From Puffinus mauretanicus (Eukaryota > Chordata > Aves > Procellariiformes > Procellariidae), in NCBI GenBank assembly GCA_023333565.1, contig JAJKFH010002485.1, positions 248,001 to 312,000 of the forward strand: DNA of 64,000 nt, read 5' to 3'. The translations under genes and the position numbers were made by a program. Positions within the stretch are counted from its first letter, which is position 1, and each line of letters opens with the position of its first letter. The notes under the pieces are model-generated. The model was not told the origin of the DNA and did not search any database. It saw nothing but the letters and a program-made list of their open reading frames with translations. This document shows positions 17,886-31,324 of this stretch, in pieces.

Positions 17886-18453
17886 TGTTGTGGTTTAACC
17901 CCAGCCAGCAACTAAACCCCACGCAGCTGCTCACTCACCACCCCCTCCTCCGGTAGGATCGGGGAGAGAATCAGGAGGGCATAAGTAGGAAAACTCGCGG
18001 GTTGAGATAAAAACAGTTCAATAATTGAAATAAAACAAAGTAGAACAGTAATAATAACAATGGTAACAACAACAATAATAGAATATACAAAGAAGGCAAT
18101 GCACAATGCAACTGCCTTCTGCCACCTGCTGACCGATGCCCAGCCTGTCCTGAGCCACAAGAGCCCCCCACTTCCCGGACGATGCCTCCTAATTATGTAC
18201 TGAGCATGATGTCACATGGTATGGAATACCCCATTGGCCAGCTGGGTCAGCTGCCCCGGCTATGTTACCCCCCTCCAGCTTCCCGTGCACCTGGCAGAGC
18301 ATGGGAGGCTGAAAAGTCCCCAGTGCAAGCGCCACTTGGCAACAACCAAACATCAATGGGCCATCAACGTTCCTCTCACGCCAAACCCAAAACACAGCAT
18401 GCCCCCTAGCTACTGGGAAGAAAGTTAACTCTGTCCCAGCCAGAACCAAGACA
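17886..18453 (-). mobile_element. Solo LTR of an avian endogenous retrovirus
   Basis: An LTR of about 568 bp with canonical TG...CA ends. On the minus strand it starts TGTCTTGGTTCTGGCTGGGA (from 18453) and ends GGGTTAAACCACAACA (at 17886). I recall this LTR type from many neoavian genomes, probably ERVL-related. Recognisable family landmarks are the ATTCCATACCATGTGACATCATGCTC block before the TATA position, now decayed to GTACATAAT near 18193-18201, the ATT/GTT-rich R-U5 stretch at 18040-18085, and the conserved ACCCGCGAGTTTTCC block near 18000. No internal retroviral sequence flanks it, so it is a solo LTR left by LTR-LTR recombination. It lies in the sense orientation relative to GABBR2. 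Hydrophobic open frames across it are by-products of the trinucleotide stretch. Confidence 0.8.
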
Positions 18454-18458
18454 ATCTA
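18454..18458. repeat. Right target-site duplication of the solo LTR
   Basis: ATCTA immediately after the terminal ACA of the LTR, matching ATCTG at 17881-17885 in four of five bases. Confidence 0.5.
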
Positions 18459-21400
18459 TCCTATTGAGTATCCTGATTTTGCCTATAAAAATGAAGTAAT
18501 GAACAAACAGACAGAAAATATAAACTGATACTGTATTTTTGATAACGTATGAAATCATTATGTGTTTTTTTTAACTCAGGGCATGATGTTCTCAGATGCA
18601 TTGTTTCTATTTCCTTCAGTGGGGCTTGCCAGACCTTAGAAGGTTTTTACAGAAAATACTGTAAAGCCTATATTACTGAAAGATAACTGCATTCAACTGA
18701 AAATAAAAACTAAAACCATCTTCTGATCTAGCTTGTAAATTCTGTGTTACCTTCCATAGTTAATACTGGTTTTGTGAAAACCTCCCCACTGATTTTAGTA
18801 AGAGAAATTGAGTAAGTCTGTTCTGAAGTGGTCCAATTTCCCGCTCCTTTTTTTCTTAATAAAAACCTCTTTCTTTACACTCCATCCAAACCTTTCATTG
18901 AGTTTAAACACAAAATTACCTGTTATCTGAAACCCAATAATATGCTTCTTATCTAATTATCTAATTCCTATTCACTTAAAACAAATGATAATCATTTATT
19001 CTATATCTTGACCTAGCACAGAGTGTAATTTAATAATCAACAGAGCACTATACACATAATTTGGTGAAAAATCCATTTGAAGAATCTTGTATTTCTCTGC
19101 TTCTTGCATGAGAAATTTTCTTAGAGGAATCTGTGTATGACTAATTTAGTTCTATATCAGAAAGAAAACAAGCTTCTGGAAGATCAAGTTGCACGGAATT
19201 ATCACAACTAATTTTTGTTAAGAGCATGTCAGCTCAGATGGTATTTTCTAAAATTTTATTACTATAGCTTTTATAGCAATCACAAATAAAAGAGAGAGTC
19301 TTAAAGCCAGCTTTAAAAGGACTATTTCCAAATCAAGTTACAATTTTTCTCAAAGTATTTGGTTTTGGGTGGAAATAAATTGTGAATTAATGAAATCAAC
19401 TTACAGTTCTTATTACTGTATAAATGATAATTTTTTTCTTTTCTTACTAAAAATAAATTAATCTTGCAACTTTATTTGATTGCCAAGCAAAACCAAAAAG
19501 TGCAAACCATAACTTTTTAAGTATTTAGATCTCTTTCTCTGGTATTAAACAGGATTACCACATTTAGCAAAATTTAGTAAATTATCACAAATATTAAAAA
19601 GAGAAAAACAATATTGCAGAAGAGAAAGATTTAGACTTACGTATTTATAGTCAAACACAGCATAATATTTTTTGCTGCAGAGCTGTGATTGTCAAAATAT
19701 TCTCTGCTGATTAAAAATTTGATAAGAGAGAGACACAGGAGTCAGCTCTGTCGGTACTCAGGCCACTAGGCTGCAGATACCAAACTGTCTGGCTTACTGT
19801 ACTGAACAGCAGGGACCACAAGGGACAAAGTCAGCCACAGCTGTCCAGCAAGTCTAAGACAATGAGCAATCAGACAGGTGCTTCAGGGAGCCCATAAAGT
19901 CTCCAAAACCCAGGTATGACACTAATGATTCCTGTGCTCTTAAAGTTCATGCCAGCACTCAACTCATCAGCCTGAGATGATACATCCCACAAGACTGCTC
20001 AGACAAGACAGTCTTCAGCTGAAGACACATAAGCTACCACACGCAAAAAGTCTCACCGTCTCACAGGCTATTGAGTCCCTAACCTGTTCAGGTACAACTG
20101 AGCTTTGGCATCATATATACACATTTAAAATAATTTCCCACACCATTATCTATTACAAAACTAATATGCTCAATTTTTCAAAATAAATTCTTGTTCCCAA
20201 CCATCTGTAAAGTCAGTCTAAAGGCTGAAGCCTGACCTCAACAAAAGTTCTTTTCACCTGTGGATGGTGGATCTTCCAATTCAGAGTTCAGCCATGGAAG
20301 GGTGAGAAGTGCAACAGAGCCTGGCATTAGCAATCTCGCTGAAAGCTTCCTGGTTTATGGATGGTGTAACTGTTTGGAGTTTACCATGATTTGTATGTAC
20401 AAGAAAACTTTACGCACCCAGCAATGTAAATTAGGATGTTAAAGCCTCCTTTTTTCCCTTGTTCTGCTAGACTAAGCCATTCAGGGTGATATCCCTACCA
20501 GTTCTGCTGTGAGGAACTAGTCTTCGGATTTGCTTCATTCTCCAAATTACTGTGCTGGGGGGTACTCTAAAATTAATTTTATCTTAATTTAATCTTAATT
20601 AGCATTACTAAAAAATATAGTTTGGGCTTTCTCAGCAAGTAAGCTGAATTCTCAATTTTACAGGTTTAATTTTGTTTGATTTATTCTTCAGCAGCAGCAA
20701 AGTATTTTTGTGAGATCTAAAGCCAGTAAATAATAAAAGCATCTGGACTTGGTTATCTAAACTTTATTATATGACATGACTGTAGAGTTCAAACGTGCAG
20801 AACAGGCAACTGAACAGTGCTTGATTTAGCTCATTATTATTGCTGTAGTTAATTCCTCCCTTTCATAGCCACTACACTGTTTATTACTTAGAAGATTTGA
20901 TGGGATTCATCTGTCCAAACTTCAATGAGTATGGTGCAGCTTTCTCTACCTCAACTATCTTGTCCAAGCTCCCTGTCAAGATGTTGGGGAAAACAGGCAC
21001 TTCTTTTAGAGCATGATTTTCTTGGCCTTAATGAGGACACAAACTTAAGGATAAGATTGAGTTTCATTCTGGAATTGCCTGTATCTTTCTTTAAGGTGGG
21101 TCAACACAACTTGCCCAAATGTAAATATCTGGGTAAGATATTTGTCTTTTCATGGATATCGGAGATGAGACAGATTTCATCTTCCAAGGTGACCATCATA
21201 TGGAAGAAAAATGAATGAAAATAAACATAGACCTAATAAATTACTCTCTTCTTTCACAGGGATTTAGTGTGTGTAGTAGCATAGCTTCGAAAAGAGTTAA
21301 GGAAGAAATGTTTGGAATAAATGTTTGTAAAGAGGCCACTAAGGAAAACAATACCTGCACAGATTAAAAAAGTCCTGCTGTCAGTTAAACCTGTACAAAT

Positions 21401-21687
21401 AGAGCTGAGCACACAAACAACACAAACTGAGTTCAGCCAAAGATGACTGCTCTTGCACTGATGTGTTTGGGCTTAGGCTATTTCTTGAAATTTCCTACTG
21501 AAATACAAGTTAAGGAATTTCCACTTCTCTTTCCAGTTGTGTTGGCCGGGAGATTCAATGATGTGGGTTATCAAAAACCTAGACACCGAGGTCCACCACA
21601 AATATGGGTATAATTAACCGTGCAAATATATCCTAGAACCGACCCAATACTTTTTTTTTACAGGAAAGAGGAATTCCTGTTAACCTC

Positions 21688-21850
21688 ACTTGTCCCCTAG
21701 CTCAGTCATAGGAGCACTCCTCTGAGAAACAGTAAATAAGAGTTTAAGTTCCTTCTCTGAGCAATCTGGATGAGGGATCTAAACTCAGCTCTCCCCCACT
21801 CTAGATGAATGCCCCAGCTCCTGGACTGTCATTTTATGCTTTCTTTGTGG
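21688..21850 (+). mobile_element. MIR-like tRNA-derived SINE, decayed
   Basis: The left part has a tRNA-like A box (CTAGCTCAGTCATAGGAGCACTC) and, about 35 bases later, a B-box-like AGTTTAAGTTCCTT. The right part (GGGATCTAAACTCAGCTCTCCC...GAATGCCCCAGCTCCTGGACT) resembles the far segment of amniote MIR-type SINEs, where the phrase reads like a reverse-complemented tRNA head. No target duplication or tail is clear. Divergence is high, so the copy is old. The family is not determined. Confidence 0.45.
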
Positions 21851-23159
21851 TAAATGAATATTTAGTTATTTATACCTAGCAAAAAAGATCCAGCATGAAA
21901 GATTTAGAGATTCACCCCAGATGTATCTATCTCAGGAGCAGTTCAGTAACTTCAGAATAAAGAGAGTTTTTGGTGCAAATCCCTGTTCCACATCAAGCAG
22001 AGGATGGAACCAAAACTGTATTATGCACCTTTCATGTGGGTGCTCTGCCTGCTAGGCAGGGGGAAGTCTTGAGCAAAGCCTCACCTGACAGGGTGCTTTC
22101 TTGGAACTGCAGACCACCCAGAAATGTAAGAAAACACCAAGTTTGTCCTGAGGTACTAGCGCTTAGATGCGCCATATTTTAGTGTGAGTCCGGAGCAGAC
22201 AAGTGCTGGTGTAAATATGGGCATGCAGGGAGTTTAAGATCAGGCAAATGTTTGAGGAACAACTCAGGATCTACATTCTTAAGCCTATATAGTAGGGTAA
22301 AACAATTAAAATCTCTTTCAGTGAACTCCATAACATACAGTTACTGAATAAAACAAATTTATCATCCAAACTTAGATCATTTTCACCTGGCAAGCACAGT
22401 CAGTTTGTGCATATGTCAAAAACAAAAAAAATATTCCAAATGACGTGATTAACTGTACAGGCACTTTTGCAAACACTAAATTCTATGCACACCTTTTGCA
22501 TTTGTACTCCTGTGAGAAGGCATTGCAGCAGACTTTCACATGCCTGGTATATCTCTGTATTTCTTCAAGGAAATAAGGATTTGTATTTCATATGCCTCAA
22601 GAATACATTTTCTATAATTGGGTACTTATTATTAATATTGGTTCAGGTTTTTGATTACATACAATGAGATCAAAGTAGGTGTGGAACAATATCTTAAAAA
22701 TTAAAAACGGTTATAGCCTCAGATGAATATTTAAGTCATGTGCAAAACGAGGTCTCTTGTGTTGTCTGTCAGATTATAGGTTTGATTGTGCGAGATGCTG
22801 GAAGTCCTGAATGTCTAATCAATTTAACATTTCAAGATCTACTCAGAACTTTGCTGGCTCAGGCTCAGAGTTACAATGGTACAACTACACCGTCTTCATA
22901 AAGCACTGCTTAATTAAAGTATTTATATACACAGCAGTAATTCATCACACCATAAGCTATTGCTGATTAAAACCAGTAAGCTGGTTTTAAAACCTTGTGT
23001 ACTCATTATAATCAACAGTAGGGAAGGATTCCTAAAGGCTTGACCCACTTCCAATACAATTTGACCCAATTCAGTGTGATGCAGCTCCGTTTATATTTAT
23101 CTGTTGATTGGGTTTTATCCATCTAACAGATCAGCTATTGATTTCTACAGAAGAGCACA

Positions 23160-23425
23160 ATTCATAGAATCATTCCAGATGAAAAGGAGCAAGATCTATT
23201 GTTACTTTTCTTTGTCCTTGGCCACCCCAACAGGATTAATTATCTAACATCATTTTTAGTAGAAAAAAAGGCTAGCCTGTTCTGAAAAATGAAACGTGGA
23301 TGGCATAACCTTCCTGGCAGCCTGTTCTACTGCCTGACTGTTACGTAGAGTTACCCAATGATTTTGCTGACATTTAATCTAAATATTCCCTTACATCTTT
23401 ATCTAGCCTCATAATTATGGACTAG
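23160..23425 (-). mobile_element. Old CR1 LINE 3' fragment
   Basis: The plus strand shows a decayed version of the CR1 3' end in reverse complement. TCATAGAATCATTCCAG stands at the terminus, then GGCAGCCTGTTCTACTGCCTGAC, then TTTAATCTAAATATTCCCTT. The order and spacing match the 41.2 and 42.2 kb copies. Only the 3' UTR and the very end of ORF2 remain, with many substitutions and indels. No open frame is left. Confidence 0.6.
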
Positions 23426-24904
23426 AGGCAAAAATCCTATCCTGGAGAATGGCAGCAAAATTGTAGTATAGGAAGGGAAACCTACGATGTGTACAAGCCA
23501 GGAAGCTTTCCTGCTGTTTTAGACCTTTACAAGGCACCCACATCTTTCTGTTTAGGTAATCAGTGGCAATTGCTTGAACAGCAGTTCACAAATCTCAGAT
23601 GGGGACAATTCCCAGCAAACTCAGATCATCTGAGAAAAGGGAATACACAGGAGAATATTCTAGTCAAAGCACAAAGGAGTTTACCAATATTTCAGGGGCT
23701 GATTGCTACTGGCCCTCTACAAAAACTGGAAAATACATACATGATGGTGACAGAGAGGGCATACTGTATGTTGTTTATGCTGGGTCTGAGGCAACAGTGT
23801 ATGTACAACGCCATTTTTTACACAAAATTTAACCAATTGTAAAGTGCCTAGCATTTTTACCAAAGGAAGAATTGAACCTAGTTTTCAAGGTCTAGTTTTC
23901 TAGCAGTCCTCTGCTCTGGGAGGATACCAACAAAGATGAATACAAAAGGATTGACAGAGGGGAAATTCAGAGAACCCTGTAGTTTGTATTTCCTTTCTGT
24001 CCATCTTCTGCAGCCTTCCTCTTTCTATATTAGTCAAGAAGCTATTTGTGAATACTAAGTGACAAATCGTTTGACTGAATTAGAGTAACATTATGAAACT
24101 TATTTCAACTTATTATTTCAACTCTGTGTTTCCATCTCCATCCTGAGCAATGTAAAACAGGGACAGAATTTCACTTTCTTAATGCAAAGTGACTAAAAGG
24201 CACTCTATGACCTAATCTTTCACCTACTTAAAATTGGGTCTGTCAGCAGAGAGTATTCCAGTTTCTTTATCTGGACCTTGAATGAGCTTACCTCAGCTGC
24301 TTGTAACTTTTAAATTACTAGAGATTTTCAGCACTAGTCATTTTATACTTAAGAATAGAAGGAAAAAAAATATTTGTGAGCTTTTACCTTTGATCCTGTA
24401 ATTGCTGACTTTCAAGTGCTTGAGTTAGGGCATGGAAATGTCACATTTCACTTGCTTACGCCCAGCTCCCTCTTTTTTACTTGTTTTTAATAATAGTTGC
24501 AAAGCCAAGAAGATGAAAGGAAAGCAAGCAAATGGGATATACCTAGTCTTAAATAAAGTATTTCATAATATTTCATCCTAAATTTATCCAAAATGATGAG
24601 AATATAAACGCCATCTGGAATGAAAACTGAATTACATTGAATGAGTGTAAATTACAGACAGTCATGAAATCAATTATATTGCAATGAAGGATACTGCCGA
24701 GCCACTTTTACACCTGTTCTTTTGGTCTATATACTAGTGAGCTGGTGAAAGTACAAAGCAACAGGTACCTCTAGGGCCTAGAAATCATCTCTTCTCTCAC
24801 CATCCTTTGCATCCGCAGCTTGTAGTTATCTGGAGTTCAGGAAAAACACTGCAAATTCTGGGGTTCAAACAAGCATAATTTTAATGCATGCCAAGAGTCC
24901 ATAG

Positions 24905-24995
24905 TTGGCAGCGGCCCCTAGGATGAGTGCACCCTCCCCCCGGTGCCCGTGCCCGGCGAGGGCAGCGCTCTTTGAGGGAAGGAGGCTGCGTGTCA
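24905..24995. promoter_or_regulatory. Short CpG-dense patch in intron (function unknown)
   Basis: About seven CpGs in roughly 90 bases (GGCAGCGGCCCC, CCCCCCGGTGCCCG, CCGGCGAGGGCAGCG, GGCTGCGTG), in contrast to the AT-rich intron around it. A 126-codon plus-strand frame at 24927-25307 starts inside it, antisense to GABBR2, but resembles no protein I know. It could be a minor promoter or enhancer, or chance. Confidence 0.2.
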
Positions 24996-27900
24996 TTCCT
25001 CAAATCTGTCATGAAAGGGGCAGTGCGCATTTCTGCCAGTATCTGCTGCCCAGCACAAGGAGGTACATATGCAGATTGCGGAGGCTCAGGTTATTCTTCC
25101 AGTACATCTGTCCATGGCCCTATGGGATACGAAGTCCTGCCAGGGATGGTAGCTGAATTGCTTTGTATGGGTGCATCTGTAGGCAGCAAAAAGAGCTTTT
25201 TCTTCCAACTTCTCTGCCTATGCAAGAGCAGCCAAGGTTTTGCTAAATGGGAGAGCCCCAGGCCAATTACCACAAATAAATTGAACCTGACAGATCGTTT
25301 AAGATAAACTTTTATTCCTTTTAGGATCTCATGCTAAGAAAGTCTTAACACAAAATTCCACAAGGCAAAGCTGAGGAACTTTGCAATGCTTCTACCTAGA
25401 CCATTTTTCTTTTTTAATGCAGTAAAAGAACAAGAAAACATTACCATTATTCTGGCAAGATCTCCTTTGTCAATCACGACAAATGTCTAAGGGGAGAAAG
25501 GCTTGGAAAACTGCTTAGATGCTCAAGTCTTCAGTTACAAAGCTGAGGGAGATGCATTTCTCTGACTAGTTCATCTTACAAAACAGTTAGATTTGCTCCA
25601 TTTGGGGAGAATCCATTTGGGTAGCATTTTCAAAATGCCTAAGTGATTTAGAAATATAAGTCTTATGACTCAGTTCTCTTTCCCCCTAACAGTTTATCTT
25701 TTATATTTCTTACATTTAGTTAGCCTCTTCCATACATGTAGCTAGATTATAGAGGGCTAAAAAAAAATAAAATTGAACTTTGGTTAAAAAAAATTATTGA
25801 AATATGAATCAATAAGGGAAATAGAAGAATAAGTCCAATTCAAGCCTAGAGGAGGGATGGAATATTCTTACCTGCTGGTCCATGGCATCAGTAGGGCATT
25901 CTATATCCGTAGGGCAGATGTATATGTATTTATGACTTGGGAGCCCAGAGTCCTTCCCAGAACTCATGCTTCCGTAAACCCCACCGATTCCAGAGCCAGC
26001 CCACAGTGTGAGTTATGTGCACCAGTAATTTTAGCCATCACGGTACATCATCAGCTGGCCTAAAGCTGCCTGAGTCTTGGAAGGCTTTCAGTGATTAAAA
26101 TAGGCCAACAGTGCTGAAAAATGAACCTGTAACACACAGGCAATAATCTAGCATTTGGCTGCAGGCTATCACTTAGATTGTCAGCTGAATTCATCAAACC
26201 TGGATATGAGCAGTTAAAAATCTTTTGATGATCTATAGCTTCCATATACAACTGCAAACTTAAATCCAACTTAACATTTTCTGGGCGTGAAAATTCATGA
26301 ATGACTTTTTCAAAAATTTTGCTCCCTTCTTTGAATTCAACAAGCCCTTCATGTATTTACTGACCTTTGTGATTCACACTTCAGGGGCTTTTCATAGTCT
26401 TTCCCTTTCGAGGGGAGAAGCACAGACTAAATATGTGAACAACTTCCTCCTTTTCATCAGGCCCTCTGCCATTTACTAACACAACACAACGTTCGCCTGC
26501 TGTCACATCAGACTGCCACAACCATGCTCCAAATGTCACATTAGCAAAGTCAGGTTAAAATCACTTTGTGTTATAACACTTTCTGCACTGACCTTTTGAA
26601 GGCCAGAATGAAAGGAAGGCTTAGTTCCCCTTGTTCTGCGCAGGGAGCCTCTCCGTATTTTCTCTTCTAAATGCAATAAGCACATGCTTCATATTCAAGA
26701 GCCTGTTGGAGCTGCTAGCTTTTATGAAGCTGCAACATCCCTGCAATCCACCGAACTCTCTGTGGCTTCATCCTATAACCTATGTGCACAAGCAGTCTTG
26801 TAAAAGAGTAAAATTGATTGCTCAAGGATTTGTGTCTCTCTATATGAAAGGTACCTTGTTCTTTCCAATCTGCAGGTTGAGGAGCACAGGAATCTCCTTC
26901 CCCTGGCACACTCAGCTTTCCATTTTAACGCTGTTCAGAGCAGAATGTGGAGCTATTTGCCTCACCAGGCTTATAAATAACCTGTCCTTCTAAAATGGCC
27001 AGAACAGGGAATCTGTATTACTAATTTGGCACCTATAGCATACTTTTAATTGAGACAAGGATCCACCATGGCTTTATGATAGATGGGAATATGTGTTTCC
27101 CAGGGACAAGCTATCCAGCCTGCTCAATGCAAAAGCCGGTGTGCAGCTGTGCAGGAGCACTTGAGGGGATACCCTTTCAGTGAGGTATTGTTCTTTTCCT
27201 CCTCCTTCAAACTAGCCCCAAGATGATTTGCAGTGGCCCAGCCACTGACAGGGAGTGCTTCCCATGTCAAGTGGGGCTTCCGAGTCCACCTAGTGAGACC
27301 AGGCAAGTCCCAAATCTGGTAAAATAAAAGGAAATTGATTATTATACATATACGCTCCTACACAAGGGATTAACCAGGAAAGACTGTACACGTTCTGTCA
27401 AGGTCAAGCATGGCCTGGATAGCTCTGAATTGGATATGCAGAAAGCATCTCAAGAAGGAAAGGTATGTCCATGGCATAGAGGTTAAAAAAAGAGGGGAGG
27501 AATATAGTGAGGACACAGCGAGGTATCAAACAGCTTTGTGTCAGTAGTTAGGGATCATATAAAATAGCACTTAGTTTTATGTACAAATGACAGCTCCCTA
27601 TTCCTCTGCCTGACCCTGTTTCTTACATGTACGGTATTATTTCAATGCATTTTTCATTCTGGCAGTATTTTGAACTAAGACACTGCTAAATCATCTGTGG
27701 TGAAATCACTTCTTTACAGGTAGATGTACTAGATCTATCTAATGAAATAATTTACTTATGAAGAATTCATCCCTTGTTCTCCGTAATCATTTAAGGAAAA
27801 AATTACACATGCACTCCAGTTGAAGGTAACAAATACCAAGCAAACATTTTTCTCAACAGTCCACACTCATGTTCTTCCTTTGGTTTCAATTCTTGAACCA

Positions 27901-30330
27901 ATAACTCAAGAGTAAGAAAATGTGACTCAGTTCTTTTGTTCCAGGGGCAAGGGGACATTAGAGTCCATAGTAAGCTTTTTAAAGATGTTTTGCCTAAGTC
28001 CTAAATATCTGGGGGTTTTTTTGATTCCCAGAGTCTGCAAGAGGGAACGCTGGAAAACGAGCTTGCTCTCAGTCAGCTTATGTGGCTACAAAGGGTCTGT
28101 ACTGCCACTGGAAATAGAGAAATGGAAAGCTATTATTTCCTGAACGGGCATCCCCACTTTGTTTCTTCTGAAAGGGGGGGTGATAAATTGCTGTTGAAGC
28201 AAGTCAGCAAGATTCACTGAAAATAAACAGAGAGATGCTTATCACAGAAGTATAATAAATTTAATACAGTTATTTTAAATAACGTGATTCAAGCCAGAAA
28301 ATGACACCTGTGCTGTTGTAGAGTGTTACTTAAGGTCAGACACTAAGAAACAAAATTCAAAATAAGGTTTTCTCCTCCTGAATCTATTAATTACATATGC
28401 TCATTTTCTATTACCATGTTTACAGCATCAGAATTCTTAAATTTCTGAGCTGGATTCCAGTGATAATGTATTGAAACAGATTGTTTTTACAGAAACTAAA
28501 ATGTCAGCTTAGAGAACAAGGTGCCAACACAATGACTGTATGATCAGCTATGACTTGAAATTAAATTAGCACTTGTAATGACAGAACAAAACTGAACTAT
28601 GATTAGGATGCAAAAGGAGGGACTAGTAAATTTGAAAATCAATTTAGTCTTTTTGTGCCCTTAATAAGGAGCTAATATTTGGATTAATACTGTTCCTGTG
28701 CTCTCAAAGATTTAATACCAAGGCCTGTATGAATGCTGCAGCACGGGATTGACAACTGCCTTGGATCATTTACAGATCTTCACTGGTTTTTAAAAAGTGT
28801 TCCTGTTTCATCTGCCTTGCCTATGATAGGTCTGCCCGTCATCTTTGATTTCTCAAAACACTGTGATAATATTGCCTTCCATCCCAGAAGTAGTTGTCCA
28901 AAGGAAATTTTTGTCAAGTATTCTTTGTTAAAAAATTCCATTGACTTAGAGATCCGTCAGGTATTATAACCTTATCTCGGTATCTCTAGCCTACAACCGC
29001 AGAAACCTTTACATGCTGGCACGGTGTACTACTAAACAATATTCCATTTTTGTCTGTTCAAATACTCTAATGTCAAGTAAGAAATCTATGTCCTTTTAGT
29101 GACCTAGATAAACTTAATTTTCTTCTCTTCCATTCATTAAATATTAAAGTTGTCCTATTTCACGGGTTTGTATATCTTGGGGAAATATTTGAACTACAGG
29201 TTAGGGAAGATGTCATTGCAATAGACCACGTTCTCTATTAATTATGTCAAATGAAATATTTTCCCATAATATATACCAGAATCTGATGGATTTCTCATAA
29301 GCCTTCTGGCTCTTTATCCCCCTGTAGAAACTGTATTACAACTCCTTCCAGGAAAAAAGCATCTCTCTGAGATGCTGAGGGGAGAGACTTGCCAGCACCA
29401 GCTCTGCAGGTGGGGGCGGCTCCACAGCCCTCGAGAGAGACTCTGCCTCTCTTCAAAAGGTGAGGAGGACTGGGTGGTGAAAAGGTGGGACAGCACTGAA
29501 CATCACCTGAAATGAAACATCTGAACGAGTTAACACTAGTAGAGGTCAGATTCTGAATACCGATTGCAAAAAAATACGTATTTTTTAAGTTGCAGTACAA
29601 ATAGAAGAGCTCTGAAGGAGACAGCTGACAATTTGTTCAGGTCCTTCCCATGCGCCATTTCTTTAGCAGGGTACTAATTTCTGTTAACTTTCTGGAGCTG
29701 GATACTTCAAACTTTTGTAGGGATTAATTATTGTAAAATTATTTTACGTTGCTTTCCAACTTGTTTTCTTTGCTTTACTTTTGAAACTTAGTCCTTTTCC
29801 TTGGTATTTAAGACAGCCCCTGAGACATTTTTGCACAAAATAGTGATGGAGACTTATCAGTTCCTATGAAACACTTTGTAGCTCAGTGTGCCAGATGAAC
29901 TGAAGTGGAATCCTATAAGAAATACACCTATATCTGTAGAATGTGTGGTTGTCCCAGTAATAATTTTTTGCACAGTCCAAACCACCTCTCAAGGGATGAA
30001 CTGCTCTGTGAAACACAAGCAGACAGAGAGCGATAAATAGGTCTCCCCTGCCCCTCACGCAGGCCTGCCTCTCGTGCCTGGGGGAAAATAACGAGTCCAA
30101 TTCTTCCCGACGATTCTCTCTTGTTTACTGCAACTTTGGATGGCACGGAAGTACCCAGGTAGTCTTCAGCGAGCTGGCTGGAGTGCTGATAGCTGCAAAG
30201 CTGTGGTCTCCCATAGCTGTGCTCCCAAAGGAAAGGTTACTGACCAAGAAAGATGCTTATTTTGCTCCTTGGCAGATTTCCAGCTTAGGGTCTGTTCCGT
30301 GTTATTGTGACTACGCTGCTAGGAGCACCC

Positions 30331-30393
30331 CAGCTGGCTGGTTTAAAGCCAGCTGAGGTAAAACAAAATAAGCTGCTGTGACAAGCAGCAGCT
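30331..30393. repeat. Two adjacent hairpins
   Basis: The first is CAGCTGGCT / AGCCAGCTG (30331-30339 with 30347-30355), a perfect 9-bp stem with a 7-nt loop. The second, at 30371-30393, is AGCTGCT / AGCAGCT (or GCTGCT / AGCAGC with a 6-nt loop). Both share the AGCTG core. They are too short for a microRNA precursor. Their role is unknown and possibly nil. Confidence 0.35.
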
Positions 30394-31324
30394 GCAGAAT
30401 CAGTGTATCCTTTCAGTGTGTCATCCCTGGCCTTGCAATTTATATCCACACGATACGGCTTGTTCCAAATGAGGTGACTCTAGCAACTCCACACACTTAA
30501 TCCTGTTAATCTTTCTTTGTAAGTAACGCCCTAAGACCTCAAACAATTTCTGTACTCTTATCTGTCCTTTCTCTAGTCTGACAGTACACATGCACAAGTT
30601 AGGTACCTGAATCTCAATACAATATTGCATGTTTATTTAGAAAAACTAAACAAACAAACACAAACCCCAACTACTAGTAAATAATACCAACAGAATAGAT
30701 TGCAAGAGGAATAACTGGCTCAGGGTAAAACACCGCTGCTAGTAGGTAGAGAACAAAAAGAGAAATTGAATAGGAAATGTGTCCAAAATAATCTGACCAA
30801 AATAATCCCCAAGATAAAGGGCGAAAACAGCTATAAACATATATAAAAATATAATCTCCTTAATGTTTTCCTCTGACAGAAGATTGGTATAAAGGTGCCT
30901 GACATACTGACAGTAAAATGCCAGGTGATGTTCAGTGCCAGCAAGATATAGAGTAACATACAAGAGAAAAATAATAGCAAGTATACATATACAGTAGTTG
31001 GTACTAATTAATTAATAGCATCCAAGATAAGACCTTGGACTTACTGTGGCTGGTTCTTTGAAAACATCAGTGCTGTGCTCACTGGTGGCCAAAGAGGCAA
31101 AGAGAGGATGAATGTGTTAGAATAGAATATTGGGAAAGCAGTTAAAATAACACAGAAGGGTCATTCAGCAGTCTGAGGTATGGAGGTGGACATTTCAATG
31201 CTATGTGTGGCTCTCATTAAGCTCTCGCAAAAAGGGAGTAAGAGTATCCGAAGAGGGAGGGGATTATTAGAATTATACAATTTTACATAGTGAAAAAACT
31301 AAACGGATGACAAAGACTCACATT

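Noticed and set aside
17912..18171. Hydrophobic minus-strand frames resembling a membrane segment
   Set aside because: They lie inside the solo LTR. The I/V/L runs come from its ATT/GTT-rich trinucleotide stretch, not from a gene.
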